From Thermoplasmata archaeon (GTDB lineage Archaea > Thermoplasmatota > Thermoplasmata > Thermoplasmatales > Thermoplasmataceae), in NCBI GenBank assembly GCA_021797055.1, contig JAKAAI010000092.1, positions 1 through 7,042 on the forward strand: a stretch of 7,042 bases of DNA. Reading direction: 5' to 3'. Each line of letters starts with the position of its first letter. Position 1 is the stretch's first letter. The position numbers and the translations under genes were made by a program. Of the stretch, positions 1 to 6,229 are shown piece by piece. A model generated the notes under the pieces. The model worked only from the letters and a program-made list of their open reading frames with translations, did no database searches and was not told the origin of the DNA.

Positions 1-129
1 GCTGATAGGGCATCGATAGGAATTTTAGAATACCTTAACGTGATGGATCAGATTGCGGATGTGAAATTCCTGCCTGTACTTGACAGATGGAAGAAGTATT
101 CCCCGACCGCCGGAAGAGTAAGCAAGTGA
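1..129 (+). CDS. C-terminal end of an unrecognised protein (partial)
   Basis: Frame 1 is open from the window edge to a TGA at 127-129 and gives 42 residues. The piece has a regular amphipathic helix (ILEYLNVMDQIADV) followed by a basic, aromatic tail (LDRWKKYSP) and ends in a short basic segment. The composition looks like real protein. The 'ILEYL' helix followed by a basic stretch is reminiscent of the last helix and wing of a winged-helix domain, but the fragment is too short to assign and no family is claimed. The 5' end lies outside the window, so start, length and promoter cannot be judged. A T-rich tract about 40 bases after the stop would fit as its transcription terminator. Confidence 0.6.
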   Translation, partial: ADRASIGILEYLNVMDQIADVKFLPVLDRWKKYSPTAGRVSK

Positions 130-170
130 AAACGCAATAAATTGCAACTAAACAAGTCTGCTATTGAATA

Positions 171-182
171 TTTTTTAATTTC
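171..182 (+). terminator. T-rich terminator candidate
   Basis: A run of six T followed by AATTT lies about 42 bases after the stop of the left-edge gene. Archaeal RNA polymerase can terminate at such T tracts without a hairpin. No convincing stem precedes it, so the call rests only on the T tract and its position. Confidence 0.35.
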
Positions 183-193
183 CATGGATGGCT

Positions 194-207
194 CTTTAGG
201 TATATAT
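194..207 (+). promoter_or_regulatory. TATA-like promoter without an adjacent long gene
   Basis: The sequence CTTTAGGTATATAT contains a seven-base TATATAT box at 201-207. By the usual archaeal spacing of about 26 bases, transcription would start near 230. No long reading frame begins there; the first ATG (246) gives only four codons. The promoter could serve the small membrane ORF at 313-399 with a leader of about 80 bases, or a non-coding RNA. It could also be a chance match in AT-rich DNA. Confidence 0.3.
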
Positions 208-312
208 CCTTAATATTACGCATAGGGCGTGTCACAGAATATTAGATGCAACGGGAGTGAATGTTCAGTAAGATTTTATTATTTTTCGAAAATTTAACTT
301 TATAGGAATAAT

Positions 313-399
313 ATGCGAAAATTCCGAAGAAAGTTATTCACAGGGCTATTCGCTATCATCATAATCAGTTATTTTATTCTATTATTCCTATTCTTGTAA
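313..399 (+). CDS. possible 28-residue single-pass membrane microprotein
   Basis: An ATG at 313 opens a 28-codon frame ending in TAA at 397-399. The first eight residues are strongly basic (MRKFRRKL). The remaining twenty are almost entirely hydrophobic (Ile, Leu, Phe), with no charged residue to the end. This is the layout of a one-helix membrane peptide with its N-terminus held inside by positive charge. A weak AGGAA lies four bases before the ATG, and a TATA-like box lies about 110 bases upstream. A TTTATA at 299-304 is too close to the ATG to be its promoter in the leaderless mode. AT-rich DNA yields hydrophobic frames by chance, so existence as a gene is uncertain. No family is recognised. 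Confidence 0.35.
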   Translation: MRKFRRKLFTGLFAIIIISYFILLFLFL

Positions 400-692
400 A
401 TTTTAATTGAAGAGAAGGATAATATTATGATTCATATGATGGTGCTTTTATGTCTGAGCTTACTCTATAAGATACTTCATGCGCAGTGTTTTTACAGCAT
501 CCGATTGTCTCTTGCAATAAAGTACTTTTTAGCGGGTATGAAAATGGATAAGTTCAACAAAAATATTGCAGCATCACGCCTGTGGAACCATAATACTTTA
601 TGTTTCCCTTGAATTTCATGCAACCAAATACCTAAAGGATTTACTGCAATTTACCGTGGTATTGGAAAAGGCACTTCTCAGAACGTGCGGGG
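400..692. other. AT-rich stretch with no convincing gene
   Basis: Between the possible microprotein and the promoter at 693 there are only short open frames. One begins with an ATG at 427 and ends at 612 (61 codons). It has an unremarkable composition and no clear upstream signal beyond a purine-rich AGAGAAGGA. Another, starting at 566, is the in-frame upstream extension of the small membrane gene that ends at 922. Neither looks like a conserved protein. No repeat array, tRNA or mobile-element end was seen. The stretch could be regulatory or decayed coding sequence. Confidence 0.4.
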
Positions 693-704
693 AAATTATA
701 TATA
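691..704 (+). promoter_or_regulatory. TATA box and purine-rich BRE for the small membrane gene
   Basis: GGAAATTATATATA lies with its TATA core at about 696-704, preceded by the purine-rich GGAAA expected of a TFB recognition element. The core centre is about 25 bases before the ATG at 725. Transcription would therefore begin at or next to that start codon, giving a leaderless message. This placement is the main argument for starting the downstream gene at 725 rather than at 566. Confidence 0.6.
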
Positions 705-724
705 TTTGCTATAATTTGATGAGC

Positions 725-922
725 ATGAAATATCTTGAGGCGGTTTCGCTCATTTCATACGCATTAGGAGGGTTCGCGCTGATCTCCGGAATCATGATAA
801 ACTTTTTCTTGAGCTTACTGGGTTATACAAACGGTAATGCTGAATTCTTAATAACCTTGATACTGTTTATTATTTTCATTCTAACTGCATTCATAACAAA
901 ATATGCGGCAAGAAAGACCTGA
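725..922 (+). CDS. small two-helix membrane protein (65 aa), function unknown
   Basis: The frame from ATG 725 gives 65 residues with two hydrophobic segments, roughly residues 6-31 and 40-59. They are joined by a short polar loop (GYTNGNAE), and the protein ends in a basic tail (TKYAARKT). A hairpin of two membrane helices with the basic tail inside is the likely topology. The frame is open back to 566, but that extension has a non-membrane, low-quality composition. The TATA box centred near 700 places the transcript start at about 725, so the short form is preferred; ATG 719 is an equally close alternative. No family is recognised and no function is assigned. It is separated by 122 bases from the next gene and is probably a separate unit. 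Confidence 0.55.
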   Translation: MKYLEAVSLISYALGGFALISGIMINFFLSLLGYTNGNAEFLITLILFIIFILTAFITKYAARKT

Positions 923-1044
923 TCTTCTCTACTTATAACAAAATATTTGAGATACCCAATACATTTTGCTTTCTCTCATATGCATAATATCAAAGCTAGC
1001 AGAAATTAGAAATCACAATTCTTGATATTGTATGTGAATAACAA

Positions 1045-2214
1045 ATGCACTTGCTTGGAAAGAACATCACACTATACAGGTATAACGCTGAGACTGCTCT
1101 GAGGAATGAGGCACTTCCCAATATAGTAAACCCTGAATTGAACAGCATTTTCATCGCTGACAGCATGAAGGCTTTCATCAACAGTGAGCCCATCGAAAAA
1201 ATGGAATTCATTGAAGACGATAACAGGAGCGCAATACTGCCTGATCCTTTTGTCTCAATTGATGGCATAGACTTTTTTTTGTCCGTTAAGGGCATCGGTT
1301 CCACCACAGACCCTTTTTCCATGAGGTCACTTGACAGGTTCCATGTACAGTCACTTGTGAACAGCATGGAATTGAAGAAGAAGCTTGAGGAACATGAATC
1401 AAATTCAAACAGGTTCATAACAGGCGAGCTCTGGTTGAGAGGTTCCCCTTACGGTGGACAGGGACTGGAGCATGCAACAATCGCTATGAAAGCAACAGGA
1501 TATGCCAGCGTGACTTCAATCAACGGTTTCAGGATCGCACCGATTCTGCGCGTTAACATCATACCAGAGGAACTGGAGAGGTCTGTCAAGGAGATATTCT
1601 GGTATAGACGGTTCAATGGGAAGATTGTTCAGGAAATCAGGCTAGTGCCATCAAACGTCAGGATATATTTTCATTCTTATAACACGATAGGCAGCAACTC
1701 AAAGCAGGTTTTTGATCTCTTTGATATAGACACAAACGAAAAAACATTCTGGTTTGAGGCAAACTTCGTGAGAAGTGCGCTTGCGATGCTCACACTGTTT
1801 CCGAGAACTATGTCAAGAACACCTGAAGGATTGTACTCCGGACTTGATTTCTACGATGTATGGCTTGACAAGGATGCGGTTATTGCCCCTGATGGCACAA
1901 TCTTCTTTGTCGATCTTGAAGGGATCGAGGCAATCCAGATAAGAAGGGAAAAAGTCAGGGACAAGATAGAGGAACAGGTCTTCAGATCATTGTATGAATT
2001 CATGTTTGCATACGAGCAGATCGATCATGAGCGGAGAACAAGGTTTAACGGTTCCGAGAACAGGAAGACACAGTTTGAAATCCTTCTGAAGGAAGCTGTG
2101 AAAGGAGATCCATTTCTTGATTTAATAGATGAAGGAAAAACCCTAAAATTGCTTATCAGGAATAATTTGAGGGATGAAGAATTAAATATGCTGTTTCCCA
2201 TCCTAGACAGATAG
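1045..2214 (+). CDS. uncharacterised protein with kinase-like C-terminal motifs (389 aa)
   Basis: This is a soluble protein with no signal peptide or membrane helix. The start is fixed at 1045 because a TAA (1039-1041) closes the frame just upstream. A Gly-rich segment follows Trp130 (LRGSPYGGQG, 131-140), and an 'IAMK' strand-like piece follows at 146-149. A C-terminal segment, 269-293, reads FYDVWLDKD, then VIAPDGTIFFVDLEG. It matches the spacing of a kinase-fold catalytic loop plus metal-binding loop: Asp271 as base, Asp277 where Asn is usual, Asp290 of a DLE-type DFG equivalent. The classical His before the catalytic Asp is absent and the spacing is off by one, so it may be a pseudokinase or another fold. 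The family is not recognised. It is the first gene of a three-gene set, with four bases to the next. No clear TATA box sits 26 bases upstream; a TTATAAC at 933-939 would imply a leader of about 80 bases. Confidence 0.85.
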   Translation: MHLLGKNITLYRYNAETALRNEALPNIVNPELNSIFIADSMKAFINSEPIEKMEFIEDDNRSAILPDPFVSIDGIDFFLSVKGIGSTTDPFSMRSLDRFHVQSLVNSMELKKKLEEHESNSNRFITGELWLRGSPYGGQGLEHATIAMKATGYASVTSINGFRIAPILRVNIIPEELERSVKEIFWYRRFNGKIVQEIRLVPSNVRIYFHSYNTIGSNSKQVFDLFDIDTNEKTFWFEANFVRSALAMLTLFPRTMSRTPEGLYSGLDFYDVWLDKDAVIAPDGTIFFVDLEGIEAIQIRREKVRDKIEEQVFRSLYEFMFAYEQIDHERRTRFNGSENRKTQFEILLKEAVKGDPFLDLIDEGKTLKLLIRNNLRDEELNMLFPILDR

Positions 2215-2218
2215 AAAT

Positions 2219-3751
2219 ATGAAATGTAAGGAAGTCAGTAATTTTTTCAACCAGGTTTCCTCAAAATCTGTAACATCAGTACTGGTCCAGTCAGATCTGG
2301 ACTTTCTTCAGAAAATCAACCTTGTCAATCTATACACGAAAGATGAATATACCCGGCTTGCAAATGAAGTGAGCCAGCTTCAGGATCTGCAGAAAGATGC
2401 AGGAAAAGATAAAAATACCCTCTATACAATGAATACCGGTTTCGCTAATGATTACAGGGAGACGCACTCGATACTCTTTCATCTTGAAGGGAGGGGGAAG
2501 AAGGAAGAAGAGGAGAAAAAGATGCAGCAGGACAGAGACGCACTGAAGGCTGAAGAAGGCAAACTGGCTGCGGAAGAGGCAAAGATTGCTGACCTCATAA
2601 GAAAAAAATCCATCCTGGACGGCCTGACACAGTCGGGGAATTATTACATTTCCCTTACAAATGCCGGAAATCTTATGTCCAGCAACCTGCGTATCAGGAT
2701 GTATAGGGTTTCAGACATGGAATTCAGTGATTTCATAACCCAGGAAAACTCCGTCAATACAGAACTTACAAACATAGCGAATGAAACAGTAAAGCATTTT
2801 CGCAACCTGTCATCCGCGCTCAGGGATGCTGATCCCTCACACATCTGGAGCGTTGCTGTCGGCCTTTCGAAAATACAGGGTGATCCCGCATCCCTTGATA
2901 ACAAGTTCGTCAGGTCATATTCCATGATGCAGAGGTTGACAAAGAACGATGACAACGCGATGATGGCCGCTGAGATCATTGCATCTTCCAGCGAAGAGCC
3001 TGAAAATGCGTTTGGATCCATATCAGAACTGGATCACCAGGTCAGGCACCAGGTCCATATAAGCAAGGAAGCATCGGTTGGTATAGCAGCGATCCTCTAT
3101 TTCGGAAGGTCATATGACGGTACTTTCCCGATACAGAAATTACAATATTACAAACAGGTTACCAACTCAGATGAGGCTGCGGCAATAATGGCAATAGTCA
3201 ATAAGCAGGAGGCTGAGATAACTGCTAAGTTCAAGGCAATGAAGGCAGTCTTCTCATCATGGGGTTATTCCTATTCGGAAGATACGGAGCTTTCATCTGC
3301 ATACCTTGCTATTTCAGACCTGCCGGAGCAGGGTTTCCAGACTAAACTCGGCATTATCATAAACGGGATCAAATCATATCTGGAATATCCTCTCGTCTCC
3401 TCCTCGATCCTGGCATCTATACCTGTTATGGAGGCAAACGAAACACTTGATCTGGTGGAGCAGGCATATTCAATATTAGGCAGGGTCGCGAGCGGTCTGA
3501 GCCAGTCTGAACTTATCGGACTTGCAGTCAGGGCAATCCATGGAATAAGGAATGAAATAATCAGGAATCTTGACACTACAGCAAAGATTGTCAATACCCC
3601 AGTGCAGTTTTCTTACAGGCCAATGGGCATGATGTTCATGCCAATCTATTTGCCGCTGATAGTTGTGCATTCCAGTTATTTTTCAACCTTCAGTTCCATA
3701 GGTGGCGTCCATCCCGGTCATGTGCATGTTTCCGGGGGAATGCAGGGTTGA
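2219..3751 (+). CDS. helical protein with coiled coil and His/Gly-rich tail (510 aa), function unknown
   Basis: Residues 1-90 are predicted mostly helical. Residues 91-130 are a highly charged Lys/Glu coiled coil (GKKEEEEKKMQQ onward). Residues 180-450 read as a string of helices with repeated small-residue packing motifs such as MMAAEIIASS, AYLAISDLPE and SSILASIPV. This pattern loosely resembles the helical bacterial family DUF4003, but only by eye, and it is not a firm assignment. Residues 470-490 are hydrophobic. The last 25 residues contain His498, His501 and His503 among glycines, which could bind metal. ATG 2219 follows the previous stop by four bases and no strong ribosome site is visible, so translation is probably coupled. 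Its stop overlaps the TTG of the next gene. It is likely a cytoplasmic partner of its neighbours, by context only. Confidence 0.85.
   Translation: MKCKEVSNFFNQVSSKSVTSVLVQSDLDFLQKINLVNLYTKDEYTRLANEVSQLQDLQKDAGKDKNTLYTMNTGFANDYRETHSILFHLEGRGKKEEEEKKMQQDRDALKAEEGKLAAEEAKIADLIRKKSILDGLTQSGNYYISLTNAGNLMSSNLRIRMYRVSDMEFSDFITQENSVNTELTNIANETVKHFRNLSSALRDADPSHIWSVAVGLSKIQGDPASLDNKFVRSYSMMQRLTKNDDNAMMAAEIIASSSEEPENAFGSISELDHQVRHQVHISKEASVGIAAILYFGRSYDGTFPIQKLQYYKQVTNSDEAAAIMAIVNKQEAEITAKFKAMKAVFSSWGYSYSEDTELSSAYLAISDLPEQGFQTKLGIIINGIKSYLEYPLVSSSILASIPVMEANETLDLVEQAYSILGRVASGLSQSELIGLAVRAIHGIRNEIIRNLDTTAKIVNTPVQFSYRPMGMMFMPIYLPLIVVHSSYFSTFSSIGGVHPGHVHVSGGMQG
3731..3750 (+). promoter_or_regulatory. ribosome binding site and coupled TTG start
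   Basis: A GGGGGAA tract lies about nine bases before TTG 3748-3750, inside the end of the preceding gene. The TTG overlaps the preceding TGA as TTGA. The next in-frame ATG would remove the first twelve residues of the signal peptide, so the TTG is the better start. The arrangement indicates translational coupling of the two genes. Confidence 0.6.
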
Positions 3752-4785
3752 AATTTCTTATTGCGCCGATTCTCGTAATATTAATGATAGGTGCATTCCT
3801 GCCTGCTGGTTCATCAGGTCATTACATTCCATCAGCAGGACTTTACTTCAACTATGAGGAGATCACGAACCTTAACGATGGAAAGGGCATATACAACGGT
3901 TACACGCAGCAGTGTTACATTAATGGAACCGAACGGGTGCTTGGAGTTTCATCTGGCATCGTTTACATGAATTACAGTTATGTATGCACCTTCGAAAATA
4001 ACACTGGTGTTTATGAACCGGTCTCAGCAGCCGGGAACTACACATTCTCCACACAGACTTTCCAGTATGTCAACGGTACCGATAACCTGCCCTGTTATGT
4101 CCATCGCCCGGTCTGGTTCTATATGAATAATTCACTTTCCACAGGCAATTCATTTGAGGTGCTGAACAATACAATGCAGGTTGTATCAACTAATTATTCA
4201 TACAAGCTTCCGAGTACCGGGAATTATGTCGAAACGATATATGCGGAGGGCAACGGAAGCTTCCAAAGTGGAAATTATACAGCTACATATAACTGTAAAG
4301 CGTATTTTGATCCAACAACAGGCTTCATCGTTGGATATCTATATACAGGACATTATACAAGCAATTCTGGCAGCGGATATGTTTTCACAGAATCACTATT
4401 TGTGACCGGTACCAGTTACGGCCTGACGCCTGCAGTCGCTCCGCCAAGCAGTAGTAGTGGATCAGGTGTTTTACTATACGTGTTTCTATTCATTATTATA
4501 TTGATTGTTGTGATCGCACTGATCGTTGCGCTTTCCAGAAGGAACAAGGGGGAAAAGTTACCCAAACATCCATCCGGGGGAAACGTGAATTTCAATCAAC
4601 CTGCTTCCTATCAGAATCCTCCAGCAGGTGGTCATGCTCCATCGCCGCTGAACTTTAACCCGCAGCAACCCGCGGTCCAGCAGATAGTTGTGCAGGAAGT
4701 TGTTAAGGTGAAATGCAAGTACTGCGGTTCCCTGATGGATTCAACGGCTGAAAGATGTCCCGTGTGCGGTGCACCCCAGAGATAA
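3748..4785 (+). CDS. glycosylated membrane protein with cytoplasmic zinc ribbon (345 aa)
   Basis: Domain order is clear from the sequence. Residues 1-24 are a signal peptide (basic start, hydrophobic core, small residues). Residues 25-230 form an outer domain rich in Asn, Tyr, Ser and Thr. It carries ten N-X-S/T sequons and four cysteines (56, 80, 116, 183) able to form two disulfides. A Ser/Gly/Pro spacer precedes one membrane helix at 241-262, followed by the stop-transfer SRRNKGEK. Residues 270-312 are a Pro/Asn/Gln linker. The end (323-340) is a zinc ribbon, CKYC then CPVC, with an 11-residue gap including Gly327. This is a type I membrane protein with a glycosylated outside and a metal-binding inside. 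No enzyme motif is seen. It closes the three-gene operon and faces a convergent gene 25 bases away. A role as receptor or surface anchor for the two soluble partners is inference. Confidence 0.88.
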   Translation: MKFLIAPILVILMIGAFLPAGSSGHYIPSAGLYFNYEEITNLNDGKGIYNGYTQQCYINGTERVLGVSSGIVYMNYSYVCTFENNTGVYEPVSAAGNYTFSTQTFQYVNGTDNLPCYVHRPVWFYMNNSLSTGNSFEVLNNTMQVVSTNYSYKLPSTGNYVETIYAEGNGSFQSGNYTATYNCKAYFDPTTGFIVGYLYTGHYTSNSGSGYVFTESLFVTGTSYGLTPAVAPPSSSSGSGVLLYVFLFIIILIVVIALIVALSRRNKGEKLPKHPSGGNVNFNQPASYQNPPAGGHAPSPLNFNPQQPAVQQIVVQEVVKVKCKYCGSLMDSTAERCPVCGAPQR

Positions 4786-4810
4786 CCATGTGAAAGAGGA
4801 TCTGCTCAAT

Positions 4811-5776
4811 CTATCTGATCCTGTACAGATATATCTTGCCGGTTTCAAGGAAACCCGCTTTGTCGGCTATCTTCCTTGAGGGAGTATTATTATCGGATAT
4901 TTCCGAGAATACCTTGGAAACCCCAAGTTCTTTCATCCAGATCAACCTCGCATACAGTAAATCAGTACCTATACCAAGTTTCCTGTACCTTGGTAATACA
5001 CCCAGTGAAATCAGGTGTCCAATGTTTTCCGTTATTGAACACCATCCTATACCTGTTACATCAGTACCGGAAAACGACGCAAAACATCTATCGCCATTCC
5101 TCAAAGCTGATCCAATCCATCTCAGATTCATTCCTGGGAAAATATGGCTCATTGCAGTTATGATCTGCTCTATTTCATTTTTTCCCAGCATTGTGATCTC
5201 GTTTGAGAAAGAATGATTGAGTGAAGAACTGAGAAGATCCAGTTCCAATATAGAGAAGATCTCGTTTTCAATCTCATCAGGCAGTTCGCAGAATATATTG
5301 CAGTTCGAAACATTTTCTATGCATTGCATGAAAAGAGCTTTCGATTTTGTGAACACTGTACCAGTATTTTCAAACGGATCAAAAATGAAGACACAGTTTG
5401 CGGTTTTACTCTGGTCTAAAGCAATCTGCACCGTGCCTCCAGCATTTAATGTTTCACGCATAAACTGTTTGATGAATGGATCAAAATAGGACATTTTTCC
5501 TAAGACCATAGTTTCTGGATTATCATTCTCTTCTAGCCTCATGAAAGTATGGCCAGTATCTTCTGATTCATATAGAAAATACATTTCAGCCAGCGAATAT
5601 TTGGAAAATATATATAGGCAGTGCGTCAGTGGTTTTCCTTTATCACCATACAATCTTGGAAATTTCATCCTGTAAAGATCAATCAGGGTTAGTGGAGCAG
5701 GACCAAGTAAAGCGACTTTATAAGGTATTCTAAACCATTGACAGGATGCATGGTCTTCTGCTGAAATTACAATCAA
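4811..5776 (-). CDS. GNAT-family N-acetyltransferase with long N-terminal domain (321 aa)
   Basis: The C-terminal third (about 215-321) is a GNAT fold that would transfer an acetyl group from acetyl-CoA to an amine. Motif A is visible as LGVLPRYRKLGIGTDLL, with the pyrophosphate-binding R265-K-L-G268-I-G270. It is followed by the typical DNNTPSRKIADKAGF segment (295-309). The preceding strand TGIGWCSI and the ISLGVLP strand fit the central sheet. Residues 1-195 form an N-terminal domain not recognised here; GNAT proteins are often 150-180 residues, so this one is about twice as long. The substrate cannot be told. TTG at 5776 is the first possible start. The frame stays open upstream to a stop at 5825-5827 without ATG, GTG or TTG. 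The next Met is residue 36, inside what looks like conserved coding sequence. It converges with the membrane-protein operon and looks transcribed alone. Confidence 0.88.
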   Translation of the reverse strand: MIVISAEDHASCQWFRIPYKVALLGPAPLTLIDLYRMKFPRLYGDKGKPLTHCLYIFSKYSLAEMYFLYESEDTGHTFMRLEENDNPETMVLGKMSYFDPFIKQFMRETLNAGGTVQIALDQSKTANCVFIFDPFENTGTVFTKSKALFMQCIENVSNCNIFCELPDEIENEIFSILELDLLSSSLNHSFSNEITMLGKNEIEQIITAMSHIFPGMNLRWIGSALRNGDRCFASFSGTDVTGIGWCSITENIGHLISLGVLPRYRKLGIGTDLLYARLIWMKELGVSKVFSEISDNNTPSRKIADKAGFLETGKIYLYRIR

Positions 5777-5841
5777 TGTTCGGAATAGCTGCGAGAAACC
5801 TGAAAAAAATTTGGGATATTGTTTTTACAGCATTTCAGTAG

Positions 5842-6048
5842 AACATTCCCACTGTAAGCGATTCTGAGATAACCGTTGATATTGGAACACCTTTAAGGGC
5901 AATCCATAACAGTTGCCCGGTAAATCTCATTATGCCGTGGGGTTCTGATGCAGCATCTTGGTTATATCCTGAAACGGACCGTATTATAGAATTAGTGTTT
6001 GATGCAGGGAAGACTGAATCCGATACCTGTTGTACCGGGAATATATAG
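5842..6048 (+). pseudogene. possible gene remnant lacking a start
   Basis: From just after a TAG at 5839-5841 the frame is open to TAG 6046-6048. The 68-codon translation looks protein-like: it includes ITVDIGTPLRAIHNS, then CPVNLIMPWGSDAAS, then LYPETDRIIELVFDAG. The first positions of codons are mostly purine, as in real genes here. There is no ATG, GTG or TTG before Met at 5932, so it cannot be an intact gene beginning where the good sequence begins. It may be the 3' end of a gene whose front was deleted. The family is not recognised. The - strand frame over the same bases (5835-6068) has poorer composition and is a less likely gene. The whole region 5777-6161 otherwise shows nothing clear. 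Confidence 0.3.
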
Positions 6049-6138
6049 TGTAAGAAGATAGGAATCACAGGCTTTTATTCCCATTTCTGCAGGCTCTATC
6101 TTAGTTTACCAACGCCGGTTAGGCAGTTTCCTCATATC

Positions 6139-6229
6139 ATGATCAGGATCAAAAAATTTTAATGGAGACTCCATATTTGTCCAGCACAAAAACTATGCCT
6201 GTTAATGAATTGGAGTTGATCCTGATCAT
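6139..6229. repeat. 14-bp perfect inverted repeat around the NfeD-like start
   Basis: ATGATCAGGATCAA at 6139-6152 is the exact reverse complement of TTGATCCTGATCAT at 6216-6229, with 63 bases between the arms. The loop contains both candidate start codons (6162 and 6195) of the NfeD-like gene, and the right arm lies in codons for its membrane helix. It could form a stem in the message that hides the start, or be two half-sites for a regulator. One arm is constrained by coding for Leu/Ile, so chance is possible but unlikely at this length. Confidence 0.7.

Noticed and set aside
427..612. 61-codon + strand frame in the AT-rich left region
   Set aside because: No promoter at the right distance, unremarkable composition and no recognisable motif; likely chance.
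566..724. Longer form of the small membrane protein starting at 566
   Set aside because: The TATA box at 696-704 would lie inside this part of the gene, and the added residues do not look like the membrane domain that follows.
996..1418. 140-codon - strand frame
   Set aside because: Runs antisense to the 389-residue gene; Ser/Phe-rich shadow composition.
1261..1560. Similarity of the 389-residue protein to SelO-type pseudokinases through 'VKGIGSTTDPFS'
   Set aside because: Only a short KGxG-like pattern fits; the remaining SelO signature residues are not visible, so no specific kinase family is named.
2644..3021. 125-codon - strand frame within the 510-residue gene
   Set aside because: Antisense shadow of a well-supported gene; no independent signals.
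4836..5489. Three + strand frames opposite the acetyltransferase gene
   Set aside because: The - strand frame has clear GNAT motifs; the opposite frames are Ser/Ile/Phe-rich shadows.
5835..6068. 77-codon - strand frame starting with GTG
   Set aside because: The + strand frame over the same bases is more protein-like; no promoter or family motif on the - strand.
6109..6123. Short imperfect hairpin CCAAC-GCCG-GTTAGG before the NfeD-like gene
   Set aside because: Five paired bases with a bulge and no T tract after it; too weak to call a terminator.
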